Source: Sphingomonas sediminicola (lineage in GTDB: Bacteria > Pseudomonadota > Alphaproteobacteria > Sphingomonadales > Sphingomonadaceae). Taken from it: DNA of 64,000 nt. The stretch lies in NCBI RefSeq assembly GCF_014489515.1, contig NZ_CP060782.1, positions 1,116,001 through 1,180,000 of the forward strand, written 5' to 3'. Made by a program: the position numbers and the translations under genes. Position 1 is the stretch's first letter, and each line of letters begins with the position of its first letter. Shown here piece after piece: positions 32,469 through 43,526 of the stretch. The notes under the pieces were generated by a model. The model was not told the origin of the DNA, searched no databases, and saw only the letters and a list, made by a program, of their open reading frames with translations.

Positions 32469-34371
32469 CTACCAGCCGCCGCCTCCGCCGCCACCACCGC
32501 CGCCACCCGACGACCCGCCTCCGCCGGACCCGCTGCTCGAGCCTGGCGCCGTTGAAGCCGAGCTGACCGTGCTTGCCAGGGAAGAGCCGACGCTTTCTGC
32601 AAATCGGCCGGGGTCGCTCCAGGGATCGCGTGTTCCCGAATACCAAACAAAGCCTTGCTGACCCTGCGCGGCGGCTGCCGCGAGGACACCCGCAAACCGC
32701 TCCGCCCACCGGTTTTCGACGCCCAACGCGATTGCGTAGGGCAGATAGCGTTCGAACAGCTCCGGCGTGTCCGCAGGGGATGCATGCGGTCCAGCCGCTC
32801 GCGCTCCGTGATCGAGAGATATTGTTTGAAGCCGGCAATCTGGTCGAGAACCTTGCGGCCATCCTTCGTCGGCGCCGCTATCCAGAAGAAGGCAGAGATT
32901 ACGAGGGGCAGCCCGAGCAGCGGCAACACAAGCGGCTGCCACCAGCCCGTGTTCAGCGCCTCAATCAGGACTGTAGCACCGGTCATGAGTGCTACCGCGC
33001 CCGCACCGAACATGCCGAGCACGAGCAGGCATTTCCCGCTCGTTGAAGAGCCATGGATCACCATTGCCAGCATTGCGGCCACGACTGCCGCGCCAAGGGT
33101 TACCAGGATCCGCCAGATCGCAGCGCCGTCGGTTGTCGCAACCACTGCAGCCGCGACCAACCAGAAGGCGGCTATGAACAGGATGACGCCGGCAACCGCC
33201 CAACCCCAATTCCGGTTGAACATCACGCCTTCGTAGGTATTCTTCAGAACATCTCCCAAACTCTTCTGTGCAGCAGAGAATTTTTGATGGTTCTTCTGCT
33301 CCATCACAATCTGCTCGCCCGTCTTCGCCAGTTCTCGAAGAGCGGCTTCTTCCTCTGGCGGAAGAGGATTCGCGCCGGGCAGGCGCTCGAGAACCGTCTT
33401 GTCGCGCGAGAAGAAGCCGCCATCCTCTTCGCTGAGCCTGATGTGACCCCGGACACCCATGTCGACGAGGGCGGCCGCGAAAGCGCGATTGTCCGCGCCC
33501 ATCTTCCAAATGTAACGCATCCCGGCAGGCGTAAGGTCGGCCGGCGGAGAAAAGAGCGGGACGATCGTGCCTGCTCGCGGATTTCGTCCGGCCCTGGCCC
33601 AGGCGAAGTATAGGAATATTCCGAGGCCAAGCATGGCAATCACACCGACCACGGCGGGCCGTAATCGGCAAGTATCCACTTGGTCCGGTCTGACTCGGTC
33701 GGTTCGGCGACCACATCCTTCGGAAAAGCGACCGCGACCGTAAGACCTTCATAGGGTCCGAGCGCTCCGGTCGTCTGGAAGCTAATGTCGCCCGGCTTTT
33801 CTTCGATCACTCGGGCGTTGGATGCCGTCGATCCCTGCGCGCCCGTGTAAACGGACCGCTGGCCGAACTTCACGGCGGAGGGAAGGCGAATACGAGCCTG
33901 CGCAACGTCTATCGGGAACATCCAGCCGTTGCCCGTCGCATTCCAGTAGAGTTCGTCGAAATCCTTGAAGCGGCCGACCTGCCGCGTGGTCTTGTATCGG
34001 ATGACGTAACGATGATCGCCAATGTCGACCAACTTGTCCGGGTCGCCGAGCCTGATCCTGACGCCGTTCGAGACCATCTCCGTCGACGCCTGCACCGGCG
34101 TCCCGTCGAGCGTTGCGTCCCGAAACGTGAAACCGATCCGTACCTGAGAGCCGTGCGGTCCCCGATAACGGGTCGGGAAGTCGCGATAGATGCCGCGGTT
34201 GATCGCGTTGTGCTCGGCGCGGACGTCGATCGTCTCGGTGACTTCAAGCGATGAGTCCTTCTGGATCTGGACGTCGGAGACGAAACGCTGGATGCGCTCC
34301 TCGGCGGGCGCGGGCGTGGCGGCCAGCAGGAGCAACAAGGCGGGGAGGGCCCGCCAAAAGCGGGACATCAT
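32469..34371 (-). CDS. DUF2207 membrane protein with glycine-rich tail (two frameshifts)
   Basis: About 634 residues after repair. A signal peptide (to about 23) is followed by an extracytoplasmic beta-rich domain with IQRFVSDVQIQKDSSLEVTETIDV, the usual DUF2207 opening. Then come a membrane segment and cytoplasmic part, two more hydrophobic stretches, and a low-complexity tail made almost only of Gly and Ser ending in Trp. Breaks lie at 32776-32779 and about 33655-33660. It is coupled to lemA (one-base TAATG overlap), a common pairing of unknown role. Confidence 0.82.
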
Positions 34372-34942
34372 TAAGCGCCCGGGCGCTGGAAGGCCACTTT
34401 CGGGGCGCTTTGGATCGCCGGGTCGTCGTCCTGGTAGAACGCCTCTTCGGTGAACCCCATAGGCCGGGCGATTAGCACCGGGGGAAGCTCTGGATGGTAG
34501 AATTCAGGTCGCGAACGGTCGCGTTGTAGTACCGCCGAGCGCTCTGAAGCTCGCCCTCGATGTTTGCCAGCTGGTCCTGGAGCTGGAGGAAGTTCGTATT
34601 GGCCTTCAACTCCGGATAGGCCTCCGCCACCGCGAACAGACGTCCCAGAATTCCCGTCATGTGTGCATCGGCCTGCGCCGTCGCCTCCACGCTTCCGGCT
34701 TTGACGGTTTCAGCCCGGGCCTGAGTAACCTCTTCGAAGACCTCGCGTTCGTGGGTGGCATAGCCCTGGACTGTCTCGACCAGGTTGGGAATCAGGTCGG
34801 CGCGCCGCCGCAGCTGCACGGTGATCCCGCTAAAGGCTTCCTTCACCAGCGCGCGCAGCCGGACGAGCCGGTTGTAGATGCTGACGGCCAGGACCAGCAC
34901 CAGCACGATGGCCGCGAGGACGACCCAAACCAAGATGCCCAT
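34371..34942 (-). CDS. lemA: LemA family protein (one frameshift)
   Basis: A 190-residue membrane-anchored helical protein. One N-terminal helix (about 2-24) is followed by LVRLRALVKEAFSGITVQLRRRADLIPNL and the long helices with the family motif AYPELKANTNFLQLQDQLANIE. The G run at 34481-34485 lacks one base. Repair turns an early stop into the typical end FPPVLIARPMGFTEEAFY plus a tail that stops exactly at the DUF2207 start. Function unknown; linked in the literature to envelope processes. Confidence 0.87.
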
Positions 34943-34996
34943 GCGATTAGCCCCTAATTGCCTTGAAGCGAACATAGAGGGTTACCGTTGGTCCCG

Positions 34997-36216
34997 CTAG
35001 AAGGCGGAGAGCCCCGTAATCGCTCGGCCAAGGATCAGCGCGTGCACGTCGTGCGTGCCCTCGTAGGTGTTCACCGTCTCGAGGTTCGCCGCGTGGCGCA
35101 TCACGTGAAATTCGGCGCTGATGCCGTTGCCGCCGTGCATGTCACGGGCGACGCGCGCGATATCGAGCGCCTTGCCGCAATTGTTGCGCTTCAGGAGGCT
35201 GATCGTCTCCGGGATCAGCGTGCCTTCTTCGAGCCGGCGTCCGACGCGGAGCGCCGCCTGCAGGCCAAGCGTGATTTCGGTCACCATGTTGGCGAGCTTC
35301 AGCTGAACGAGCTGGTTGGCGGCGAGCGGCTTCCCGAACTGCTTGCGGTCGAGCGTGTACTGGCGCGCAGCGGCGTAGCAGGCTTCAGCGGCGCCCATCG
35401 AACCCCAGCCAATGCCATAGCGGGCGCGATTGAGGCATCCGAACGGGCCTTTGAGGCCCTCAACGTTGGGGAGGAGGGCGTCTTCCCCTACCTCGACATT
35501 GTCCATGACGATCTCCCGGTGATCGAGGCACGAAGCGAGAGCTTCTCCTTGATCTTCGGCGCCGATAGGCCGGGCATGCCCTTTTCGAGCACGAAGCCAC
35601 GGATCTTGCCGCCGTGGGCATCCGACTTCGCCCAGACGACGAAGACGTCGGCGATCGGCGAGTTGGTGATCCACATCTTGGTGCCGGTGATTCGGTAGCC
35701 ATTCGCGGTCTTCTCGGCGCGGGTGCGCATGCTTCCCGGATCGGAGCCGGAATCCGGTTCGGTGAGGCCGAAGCAGCCGACGAACTCGCCGCGGGCGAGC
35801 TTCGGCAGATATTTCATGCGCTGCTCTTCGGAGCCGTAGGCGAAAATCGGATACATCACGAGGCTGGACTGGACCGAGCAAGCGGATCGGTAGCCGCTGT
35901 CGACGCGCTCGACGGCGCGGGCGATGAGGCCGTAGCTGACGTAGCCGAGGCCGGCTCCGCCATATTGCTCTGGGACAGTCGCGCCAAGCAGGCCAAGCTC
36001 GCCCATCTCGCTCATGATCTCGCGATCGAAGCGCTCTTCCATGTAGGCGCTGGTCACACGCGGTTGCAGCTTCTCCTGCGCATAATTCTCGGCCGTGTCG
36101 CGGACGAGGCGCTCCTCCTCGGTTAACTGATGCTCGAGGTCATAGGCGTCAGCCCAGTCGAACGGCAAAATGGCGGGCTCGTGGTTGTGAGCGTCCGCCT
36201 TGAGGGAAGTGGCCAC
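34997..36216 (-). CDS. gcdH: Glutaryl-CoA dehydrogenase (one frameshift)
   Basis: FAD enzyme converting glutaryl-CoA to crotonyl-CoA in lysine and tryptophan breakdown, about 406 residues. It matches the GCDH subgroup of acyl-CoA dehydrogenases: [51 protein letters not shown], and the catalytic Glu in [18 protein letters not shown]. One G is missing at 35515-35517 (CCC on the plus strand), between SLRASITG and EIVMDNVEV. No other genes of the pathway lie nearby. Confidence 0.92.
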
Positions 36217-36260
36217 GTGGATACCCTGCGATTGAAGAAGTCGCCGGCTCCTTACCCCTG

Positions 36261-38446
36261 TCAGTCCGCCTTCGCCACCCCGGTACCGCTTGAGCCTCCA
36301 AAGCTCTGCTTCAACGTCAGGCCGAAGCTGAGGTGACGATTACGCTCGCGGACCTCGTCGATGACGTCCTCGGGCGCTGCGCGGTTCGGCAGGAACAGGC
36401 GCCGCGTGCGGTTCCCGCTGGTTTCGAATACATTGTCGACGTCGAACGTGATGGAGGTCTTGGCCGTCGGACGATATTCAATGAAAGCAGTTCCATACGG
36501 GCCGCCGTTGAAATTCGTATCGAACTCGTCGGTGCGGTAGAAGGTGAAGCGCTGATTGTCGTTCACGCTGAAGCCGTACGACCATTTGCCGGCATCGCGA
36601 CGGACGTCGACGCGCCACTGCCAGGCCGGGAAGAAGCCGCTGAACTTGCGCATATCTCCAGAAATCGGATCCTCGACCCGCGTACGCTGGATCGTGCCTG
36701 TGAACTTGGCGCGAAGTCCGCTCCATAATTGTCCAAGCGGTGCATCGACCGTGAGCTCGGCGAAGCTGCGGTTGCCGGCGCCGATATTGCCTGGAGCATC
36801 GAAGCCGTTCCCTTCGTCGTCGAAGATCAGAATCCGGTCCTGGAGCATGCTGATGCGGTCATGACCGAGGTCCAGCTTGATCAGGCCGTCGCCGAGGAAT
36901 GGGTGTTCAGCGGTCAGGCGGAATTCCCAGGTGCGCTGCGGCTCCAGGTTCTCGTTGCCGGCGTTGACGCGATCGGTCGAGAGCTCGGCCACGCTGATGA
37001 AGTCGTAGAAATCGAGCTGGGCAACCGTGCGGCGCACCGACAGACGACCGTGCCACCCCCCGCCGGGCTGCCAGTCGAGCGATAAATTCGGTTTTAGGAA
37101 CTTGAGCGTCCGGTCGGCGCGAGTGTCGCCACGGACTTTCAGGTTCGAGAATTCGTAATTCAGCCCGCCGTCGATCCGGAGCTTGTCCGACAGGTTCCTG
37201 CCAATGCTGAAATAGACCTCGCCTCGCCTCTCCTTCACGGTGGCGTCGTCGAGCGGCAGGTCGATGCGGTTCCTGTTGCCGTCCTCGTCGAAGGCGAAAA
37301 GCTCGACGGTGCTGTCGAGCGTATTGAGTGCGGCCTCGGCACCGATTTCCACGGAAAAGCCGGCGAGGTTCGAGCGCGTCCAGCTCAGCCGACCGATCGT
37401 CTCGTTGCGCTTTGCCTCGATATTCTGGTCGAAGCCGCCGACAACCGAGCCACCGTCCTCGATCAGGCCATCGCGGAGCAGATAGGTTTCTGTGTCGTCG
37501 CGCTTCCTGCGCGTGGCCAGGCCGACAAGCTTGATGGCGCCGCCTGCCAGCGGTCGCGTGACGTCACCGCCGATCTCGATCAGCGGATTTCGGAAGTGCT
37601 GGTCTAGATTGTCGTTGCGCTGGCCGTCAGCGGTCGTGACGCGATTGTCCTGGTGCAGGTCGAAACGGCTGGGCTGATACCGGACGTTGAACCGGTAGGC
37701 GCTGTCCGATGCGCGCTCGAGGGCCCAGCTCCCCGAAACATAAGGATCTCGATTGAAATAACTGTTGTGCTTGCGCCGGAACTCGACCTGCTCCCCGGTT
37801 TCCACGTCGGTGAGTGTGTCGGTTCCCTCTTCAATCTGCCGATTGCGGCCCGTTCCGGCCGACAGATTGAAGGTGGAGGCTCCCTTGCGGATGACGGCCG
37901 AGCCCGAAATGTCCGTATTGATGTAGCCGTTGTACCGTCGGGTACCGGCGGCAGTGACATTTCCGTCAATTCCGGACGCGGCGGAGAGAATGACGTTGAG
38001 AACCTGGCTCTTGCCCGAATAGTCGGAGCCATAGAGATCGCCAGGGCCAACTTCGACACGGATAACGCGCTGGGCCGGGATACGGGCGAGGGTGACTTCG
38101 AGCGTTTCCGCCTTGGACGTCGGGCGCGCACCGTTGAAGACAACATTGCCCGCCGTTCCCGCAAAGCCGCGGACGTCGACCTGGCCCAGGTCCGTCTGGG
38201 TTGCTCCTAGATCCAGCTGGAAACCGGGCACGCGTCGGGCGATGTCGAGGGCGGTGCGGGGCGCGTATTGAGCGAAATAGGCCGCGTCATAGGACGTCGT
38301 TCGCTTTCCGGTGCCATTCTGGGCGACCGCAGCGGTCGATTGCGAATCACTGGGGCTCGGGTTTGGGCGAGCGCCGCAGGGGAGCTCACCAAGGCCGTTA
38401 CGGCGATACTTCCGAGCAAATAGGCCCGCACCATCCAGATCCCCAT
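36261..38446 (-). CDS. TonB-dependent receptor-like outer membrane protein (one frameshift)
   Basis: About 728 residues. A signal peptide ([22 protein letters not shown]) and a Gln/Ser/Thr-rich linker lead to a plug with [21 protein letters not shown] and [19 protein letters not shown] long barrel ends near [13 protein letters not shown]. One base is missing in the G run 38352-38355, which separates the signal peptide from the plug. ATG 38446 or ATG 38434 could start it; neither has a strong ribosome site. The ligand is unknown. It is divergent from a MerR-like regulator with direct repeats between them. Confidence 0.83.
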
Positions 38447-38578
38447 GTTTCGATGGAGGAGCGGCTAGGGCACGGCTTTTCAGGGAGCGACGATGGTTCG
38501 ATCAATCGACAAACGGATCGACCAGAGCCGTTGGTAGAAGCATCGGCGGCTAGACGGAGGGACAAGGGGAGCCGTCGC

Positions 38579-38628
38579 GAAATGCATCAGGTGAATTCCC
38601 GCATTTCGAGAAATGCACGAAGTGAATT
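38579..38628. repeat. Pair of 19-bp direct repeats (operator candidate)
   Basis: GAAATGCATCAGGTGAATT (38579-38597) recurs as GAAATGCACGAAGTGAATT (38610-38628), with 16 of 19 positions equal and starts 31 bases apart, close to three helical turns. The second copy runs into AGTGAATTACACT, itself a near-palindrome. Placement just before the regulator gene suggests an operator. Confidence 0.6.
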
Positions 38629-38654
38629 ACACTCGGCGCAACGGGGGAGAGTCC

Positions 38655-39296
38655 ATGTCGCTGGCCGATAAGGTTGCGAATCTTCGTGCGATCGTCGGCA
38701 GCGGAGAGCAGGCACACAGCATTCTGGAGCTTCCCCGATTCACTCGGCCGGATGTGGCTGCCATCACGGGTGTTGCCGATCACCAGCTTCACAACTGGGT
38801 CTCAAGGAAGTGGCTAACGCTTTCGGGCGAGCAGAACCCGGGGAAGGGCCGTAGGAGGCATTTCACGGGTGGCGACATTCTCACGATTGCATTCGGGCTT
38901 GAGCTTCAGCCCTTCGGGATGATGCAGGTGGCGGACTTGCTCTCGCGGACCCAGCAGATGCCAAAGCGAGCATACCGGATGCTCATCGACCCTGCCTTCA
39001 CCTGTGGTCGAGCAGTCGCCGTGGTTCCGTCGCCGGAGGGGGAGGGTTGGCTCTATGTCCCCTACGGTCCCGGCACGGCAAGGTTGGGCCACGACTTCAG
39101 AGCGGCGGTGATCGTCGATGTCGATCGCCTAATCCTCGAAACTCTCGAGCGCATGGTTGCGGTCGCCAATGGTGGAAAGGCTTTCACACCTGACGGCGAA
39201 GAGGGAATGAACGTCCAGCGCTGGAGCGGCGAGATTATCGACGAGGACTTTGGCGACGATTATCTAATCGTCTCAACAATACCGACCAAGTACTAG
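38655..39296 (+). CDS. MerR-like helix-turn-helix regulator
   Basis: A 213-residue protein. A winged-helix region at about 28-80 (PRFTRPDVAAITGVADHQLHNWVSRKWLTL, then GRRRHFTGGDILTIAF) matches MerR-type DNA-binding heads, where the wing carries the RRRHF motif. The rest has no recognisable effector domain. GGGGGAGAG precedes the ATG at 38655; an upstream ATG lies inside the repeats and is less likely. It probably controls itself and perhaps the divergent receptor. Confidence 0.7.
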   Translation: MSLADKVANLRAIVGSGEQAHSILELPRFTRPDVAAITGVADHQLHNWVSRKWLTLSGEQNPGKGRRRHFTGGDILTIAFGLELQPFGMMQVADLLSRTQQMPKRAYRMLIDPAFTCGRAVAVVPSPEGEGWLYVPYGPGTARLGHDFRAAVIVDVDRLILETLERMVAVANGGKAFTPDGEEGMNVQRWSGEIIDEDFGDDYLIVSTIPTKY

Positions 39297-39316
39297 AAAA
39301 TAAGCTTTAAAGTCGC

Positions 39317-39406
39317 TGGCGGATGGGGTGGGATTCGAACCCACGGTGGGCTTGCACCCACGGCGGTTTTCAAGACCGCTGCCTTAAACCACTCGGCCAC
39401 CCATCC
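39317..39406 (-). tRNA. tRNA-Ser (anticodon TGA)
   Basis: Read on the minus strand: acceptor stem GGATGGG/CCCATCC, D arm, anticodon loop CTTGAAA giving TGA (reads UCA), a long variable arm typical of serine tRNAs, T arm GTGGG-TTCGAAT-CCCAC, discriminator G and an encoded CCA. 90 bases. Confidence 0.97.
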
Positions 39407-39524
39407 TTCGTTCAGCTTTTCCCGCTATCGCGTGTCGGGATGGGACGTGCAAGGCGCGCGGCGAACACGGCTGGCCTAAAACAGCGTTTAGCCCGTAGCG
39501 TCACGCGGTGGAGGGAGTGTCGAA

Positions 39525-40654
39525 TTGCGGTTGATTGGTGCCTGGATTCTGGCGGCTGGAGCGGTGCTGGCCTCGTGGCCTGCGCGTGCTCAGTCCGACC
39601 CGCTGGGGCCTCTTCCTCAGCCTGCGCAGTCATCTGCCGTGCTCCAGCCGGTCTCCATGCAGCCGGTTCAAACATACGTCACGCGACCCACTTACGCCGC
39701 ACCGACCGGATTCGACGCCTACAAGCTGTACCTGGCGGGGCGGGCGCGTAGCGCAGGAATACGTGAGGCGACGATCCAGGCGAATGTCCTGGGCCTGGAT
39801 TTGAACCGGCGAGCCATCCAGCTCGACCAGTCTCAGCCGGGCGGGCCGCCGAACAGCAGCTACATCCCGCCGTTCGCGCCCTATCAGCGCGACCATGTCA
39901 CTCCGACCCTGATCCGGCGCGGGCAGGATCGCTACGCTTCGATCTACGGCAATCTCGCCCGGATTCAGGCGCGCTACGGCGTCGATCCGGGCATTCTCAT
40001 GGCCATTTACGGTCACGAGACCAGCTATGGCGCGGTCACCGGCGGATTCGATCTGCTCGAAGCCTTGGCGAGCCTCGCTTACGAGGGACGTCGACGCCCA
40101 ATGTTCGAGAGCGAGTTCATCGCCGCGCTTCGGCTTATCGACATGGGTGTTCCGCGATGGCGCCTGAAGGGCAGTTACGCCGGCGCGACGGGATATCCCC
40201 AATTCATGCCTTCGGTCGTCGTCCGGCTTCGTGCTGACGGCGACGGAGACGGTTATGCGGATATCTGGGGAAGTGAATCAGACGGTCTCGCGTCGATCGC
40301 CAATTATCTTCGCAATGCCGGGTGGAAGCCGGGCGTGCCTTGGGGCGTCGCGGCCCGGGTTTCGCCGACGTTGAACCGAGCAGCTATCCGGTCGACGCTT
40401 CGGGCCCGCGCTGCGAGCGCGTGTATGCGCGGCACAGCCGATGGCTCACGGTTGGCCAATGGCGATCGATTGGAGTCGTGCCGTACGGTTCGTCGCTTTC
40501 CGACCAGGAGGTGGCCACCCTGCTGGAGCCGGACGGGCCGAACGGAACGGCCTATCTGCTGACCGGCAACTATCGCGCGATCCTCGATTACAACTGCTCG
40601 AATTTCTACGCTTTGTCCGTCGGTCTTCTAGCAAACGCGATAACCCGCCGCTGA
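39525..40654 (+). CDS. Lytic murein transglycosylase, MltB type (one frameshift)
   Basis: Cuts peptidoglycan glycan strands to 1,6-anhydro ends. About 376 residues: a signal peptide (to ARA, about 22), a Pro-rich spacer, then the MltB-like fold with the catalytic Glu in MAIYGHETSYG (about 165). GSYAGATGYPQFMPS and the YADIWGSESDGLASIANYL stretch follow. One base is missing at about 40357-40362 (GGG or TTT run); repair gives the C-terminus ending FYALSVGLLANAITRR. TTG 39525 is the start, with GGAGGGAG ahead. Confidence 0.9.
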
Positions 40655-40726
40655 ACCCCTCGCGCGAGTGGAATCGCGGCGATAGGAGGGTGTTCCAATA
40701 AGCCCAGCAGGACGAACCCCGAGTCG

Positions 40727-41902
40727 ATGAAACGCGCAATACTATTCGCTTCAGCCGCCGCTCTCACACTTTCCACCGCTGCTCCGGCCAAGGCACCCCC
40801 GTTCGATACGCCAGCGAGGGTCGCCTATCTGATCGACCTTTCGTCCGGTGCGGTCCTGCTGTCCAAAAATGCCGACGTCCGAATGCCGCCGGCATCGATG
40901 GCGAAGATGATGACGACCAACGTCGCCTTCGAGCTCATCAAGAAGGGCGACCTTAAGACGGACAAAATGTGCACGGTCCGGCCCGAGACCTGGCAAAAGT
41001 GGCACGGTCCGCAGGCGGGCTCGACGATGTTCCTGAGCCCCAACGAGCAGGTGTCGGTCGATGAGCTGCTCAAGGGCATCATCACCTTGTCCGGCAATGA
41101 CGCGTCGGTGGTGCTCGCTGAGTGCATTGCCGGCACCGAAGAGGCATTCACCAACATCATGAATGAGAATGCGAAGCGGCTGGGACTTACCAACAGCCAC
41201 TTCGGCAACTCGAACGGCTGGCCGGATGAGGGTCGCACTTATGTCACTGCGCGCGACCTCGCGACCCTCGCTCGCGCCGAGATCGAGAACTATCCGGACC
41301 TCTACAAGAAATATTACAGCCTGACTGAGTATACCCACGGCCAGACGCTGGGGTCGGGCGCCGCGATCACTCAGGCCAACCGCAATCCGCTCTTGGGCAA
41401 GGTCCCGGGTGCCGACGGTCTGAAGACGGGCCATACCGAAGAGGCCGGCTACGGCTTCACCGGATCTGCCGAGCAGAACGGGCGCCGCCTGATCATGGTT
41501 GTCGCCGGGCTCGACAGTTACAACGGGCGGATTCAGGAGTCGGTGCGGCTGATGCAGTGGGGCTTCAACGCCTGGCAGTCGAAGCCGCTTTTCAAGTCTG
41601 GAACCAATATCGGCTCGGCGAAGGTTCAGATGGGAAGCAGCAGCGAAGTGCCGCTGATCGCACCGCGCGACCTTGCCTTGACCATTCCTGCAGGCATCCT
41701 TTCGAAGACCGGAGCGATGAAGATCCGCTATCAGGGGCCGGTAAAGGCGCCGATTGCCAAGGGGCAGCACATCGCTGACCTGGTTGTCGTGATGCCCGAC
41801 GGCGAGCAGGTCATGCCGCTGGTCGCTGGTGAGGACGTCGGACAAGCGGGCTTCTTCGGACGCATCTGGATCGGGCTCAAGCAGCTGTTCGGGATGGCGT
41901 GA
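40727..41902 (+). CDS. dacC: D-alanyl-D-alanine carboxypeptidase
   Basis: Penicillin-binding protein trimming the peptide stem of peptidoglycan. 391 intact residues: a signal peptide (about 1-22), then the three active-site motifs SMAK (about 57), SGND (about 123) and KTGHT (about 236). The C-terminal PBP5-like domain ends in an amphipathic helix (GFFGRIWIGLKQLFGMA) that anchors to the membrane. The stop overlaps tmk by 4 bases; with mltB it forms a cell-wall pair. Confidence 0.94.
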   Translation: MKRAILFASAAALTLSTAAPAKAPPFDTPARVAYLIDLSSGAVLLSKNADVRMPPASMAKMMTTNVAFELIKKGDLKTDKMCTVRPETWQKWHGPQAGSTMFLSPNEQVSVDELLKGIITLSGNDASVVLAECIAGTEEAFTNIMNENAKRLGLTNSHFGNSNGWPDEGRTYVTARDLATLARAEIENYPDLYKKYYSLTEYTHGQTLGSGAAITQANRNPLLGKVPGADGLKTGHTEEAGYGFTGSAEQNGRRLIMVVAGLDSYNGRIQESVRLMQWGFNAWQSKPLFKSGTNIGSAKVQMGSSSEVPLIAPRDLALTIPAGILSKTGAMKIRYQGPVKAPIAKGQHIADLVVVMPDGEQVMPLVAGEDVGQAGFFGRIWIGLKQLFGMA

Positions 41903-42525
41903 ACCCGACCCCACGCTTCATCACGCTCGAAGGCGGTGAAGGGGTCGGCAAGTCGACCCAGCTGAAGGCTCTTCAAGCTGCGCTGGCCCAGCGCGGTGTC
42001 GACTGCGTCGTCACCCGCGAGCCGGGCGGAAGCGAGGGAGCCGAAGCCATTCGAGCGCTTTTGCTCTCGGGAGATGAGGCGCGCTGGTCGGCCGAATCGG
42101 AAGCGTTGCTCTTCGCAACGGCACGTGCCGACCATGTGGAGAAGACGATCCGCCCTGCGCTGAGCCAAAGGAAATGGGTGCTTAGTGACCGTTTCCTCGA
42201 TTCCTCGCTTGCCTATCAGGGCGGTGCCGGCGGGCTCGGAATCGAGCGAGTGCGGGATCTTTATCGTTTCGCGTGCGGCGACTTCCTGCCGGATCGCACG
42301 CTGGTCCTGATTCTGGATGAGGGCGCGGAGCGTGCCCGTGCCCGCGACACCGACGGAGCCGACAGAATAGGCGGCCGCTCGGCCGAATATCACCATAAGG
42401 TCGAGACGGCCTTCCGGATCATCGCCGCGGAAGAGCCTGAGCGCGTTCGGTTGATCGACGCATCCGGCACTCCAGAGCAAGTTACGCAGCGTTTGCTCGA
42501 CGGCCTGAAGGATCTTCTGTCGTGA
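41899..42525 (+). CDS. tmk: Thymidylate kinase
   Basis: Converts dTMP to dTDP. 208 residues with P-loop EGGEGVGKSTQL, the DR(F/Y) motif in LSDRFLDSSLAYQG, and a lid region RARDTDGADR. GTG start overlapping dacC; the stop overlaps the holB start in the same way. The tmk-holB pair is widely conserved. Confidence 0.96.
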   Translation: MNPTPRFITLEGGEGVGKSTQLKALQAALAQRGVDCVVTREPGGSEGAEAIRALLLSGDEARWSAESEALLFATARADHVEKTIRPALSQRKWVLSDRFLDSSLAYQGGAGGLGIERVRDLYRFACGDFLPDRTLVLILDEGAERARARDTDGADRIGGRSAEYHHKVETAFRIIAAEEPERVRLIDASGTPEQVTQRLLDGLKDLLS

Positions 42526-43493
42526 TCGTCGGCCAGGATCGCGCCGTAGGACAGTTCTCGGACGCGTGGAAGCGCGGCGCGCTGCACCATGCGTGGCTGC
42601 TCGCAGGGCCCAAGGGGGTAGGGAAAGCGACTTTCGCTCGCGAAGCGGCGACGCGAGTTCTCGCGGACGCCGCAGGGCCGCAAGTCGATGCTCCCGGGCT
42701 GGAAACGCCTGAAGATCATCGCATCGCAAAGCTGGTGGAAGCAGGCAGCCATCCGGACCTGCGCTGGCTCGAGCGATTGGTGAACGACAAGACGAACAAC
42801 CTCGCCCGCAATATTACGGTCGACCAGGTGCGGTCGCTCGCTGACCTGTTCGACCTCACGCCGGCACTGTCGCCTTGGCGCGTCGTGGTGATCGACTCCA
42901 TCGACGACCTCGAAAAGTCTGCTGCGAATGCGCTCCTGAAGATGCTTGAGGAGCCGCCCGCGAACACGATATTCTTTCTCGTCAGCCATTCACCGGGTCG
43001 GCTCCTGCCGACCGTTCGCTCGCGCTGCAGGAGGCTGGATTTTCAGTCGCTCGATGACGACGCCATGACGTCAATTCTCGCCAAGGCATTGCCGGAACAA
43101 AAGGATTTCGAGCGGGCGCGAGTCATTGCGGCAGCGGACGGATCGGCGGGAAGGGCCATTGCCTTGGCCGGGCTCGACCTCGTCAGTCTCGAAGACAAGG
43201 CAATCAAGATCCTGCGGCAGGGCGATCCGACCAACGGCCGCCGATCGGATCTGGCTCTTGAGCTTGGGAAACGCGGCGCCGGCGATCGCTATGCAGCCTT
43301 CCTGGAAATGCTGCCGTCCGTAATCGCAAGGGAGGCGCGATCGCTAACCGGCGCGCCTCGGCTGCGGGCAGTCGACGCTTATGCTCGCACGCGCGAATTG
43401 GTGGCGATTGCTCCCCGGCTGTCCCTCGATCCCGCGTCGACCGTGTTCCAGCTTGGCGGGATCCTGGCATCGGTTGCCGACCCGCTTCCTTGA
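42522..43493 (+). CDS. holB: DNA polymerase III subunit delta'
   Basis: Clamp-loader AAA+ subunit, 323 residues. The P-loop is LLAGPKGVGKATFA, the Walker B region VVVIDSIDDLEKSAANALLKMLEEPP, and the sensor region FFLVSHSPGRLLPTVRSRC. The N-terminus is short (IVGQDRAVGQF). No zinc-binding cysteines of the DnaX type are visible. GTG start overlaps the tmk stop. Confidence 0.94.
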   Translation: MIVGQDRAVGQFSDAWKRGALHHAWLLAGPKGVGKATFAREAATRVLADAAGPQVDAPGLETPEDHRIAKLVEAGSHPDLRWLERLVNDKTNNLARNITVDQVRSLADLFDLTPALSPWRVVVIDSIDDLEKSAANALLKMLEEPPANTIFFLVSHSPGRLLPTVRSRCRRLDFQSLDDDAMTSILAKALPEQKDFERARVIAAADGSAGRAIALAGLDLVSLEDKAIKILRQGDPTNGRRSDLALELGKRGAGDRYAAFLEMLPSVIAREARSLTGAPRLRAVDAYARTRELVAIAPRLSLDPASTVFQLGGILASVADPLP

Positions 43494-43526
43494 AGCGCCC
43501 AACCGCCGCCGCTAGGGCGGTGAGGA

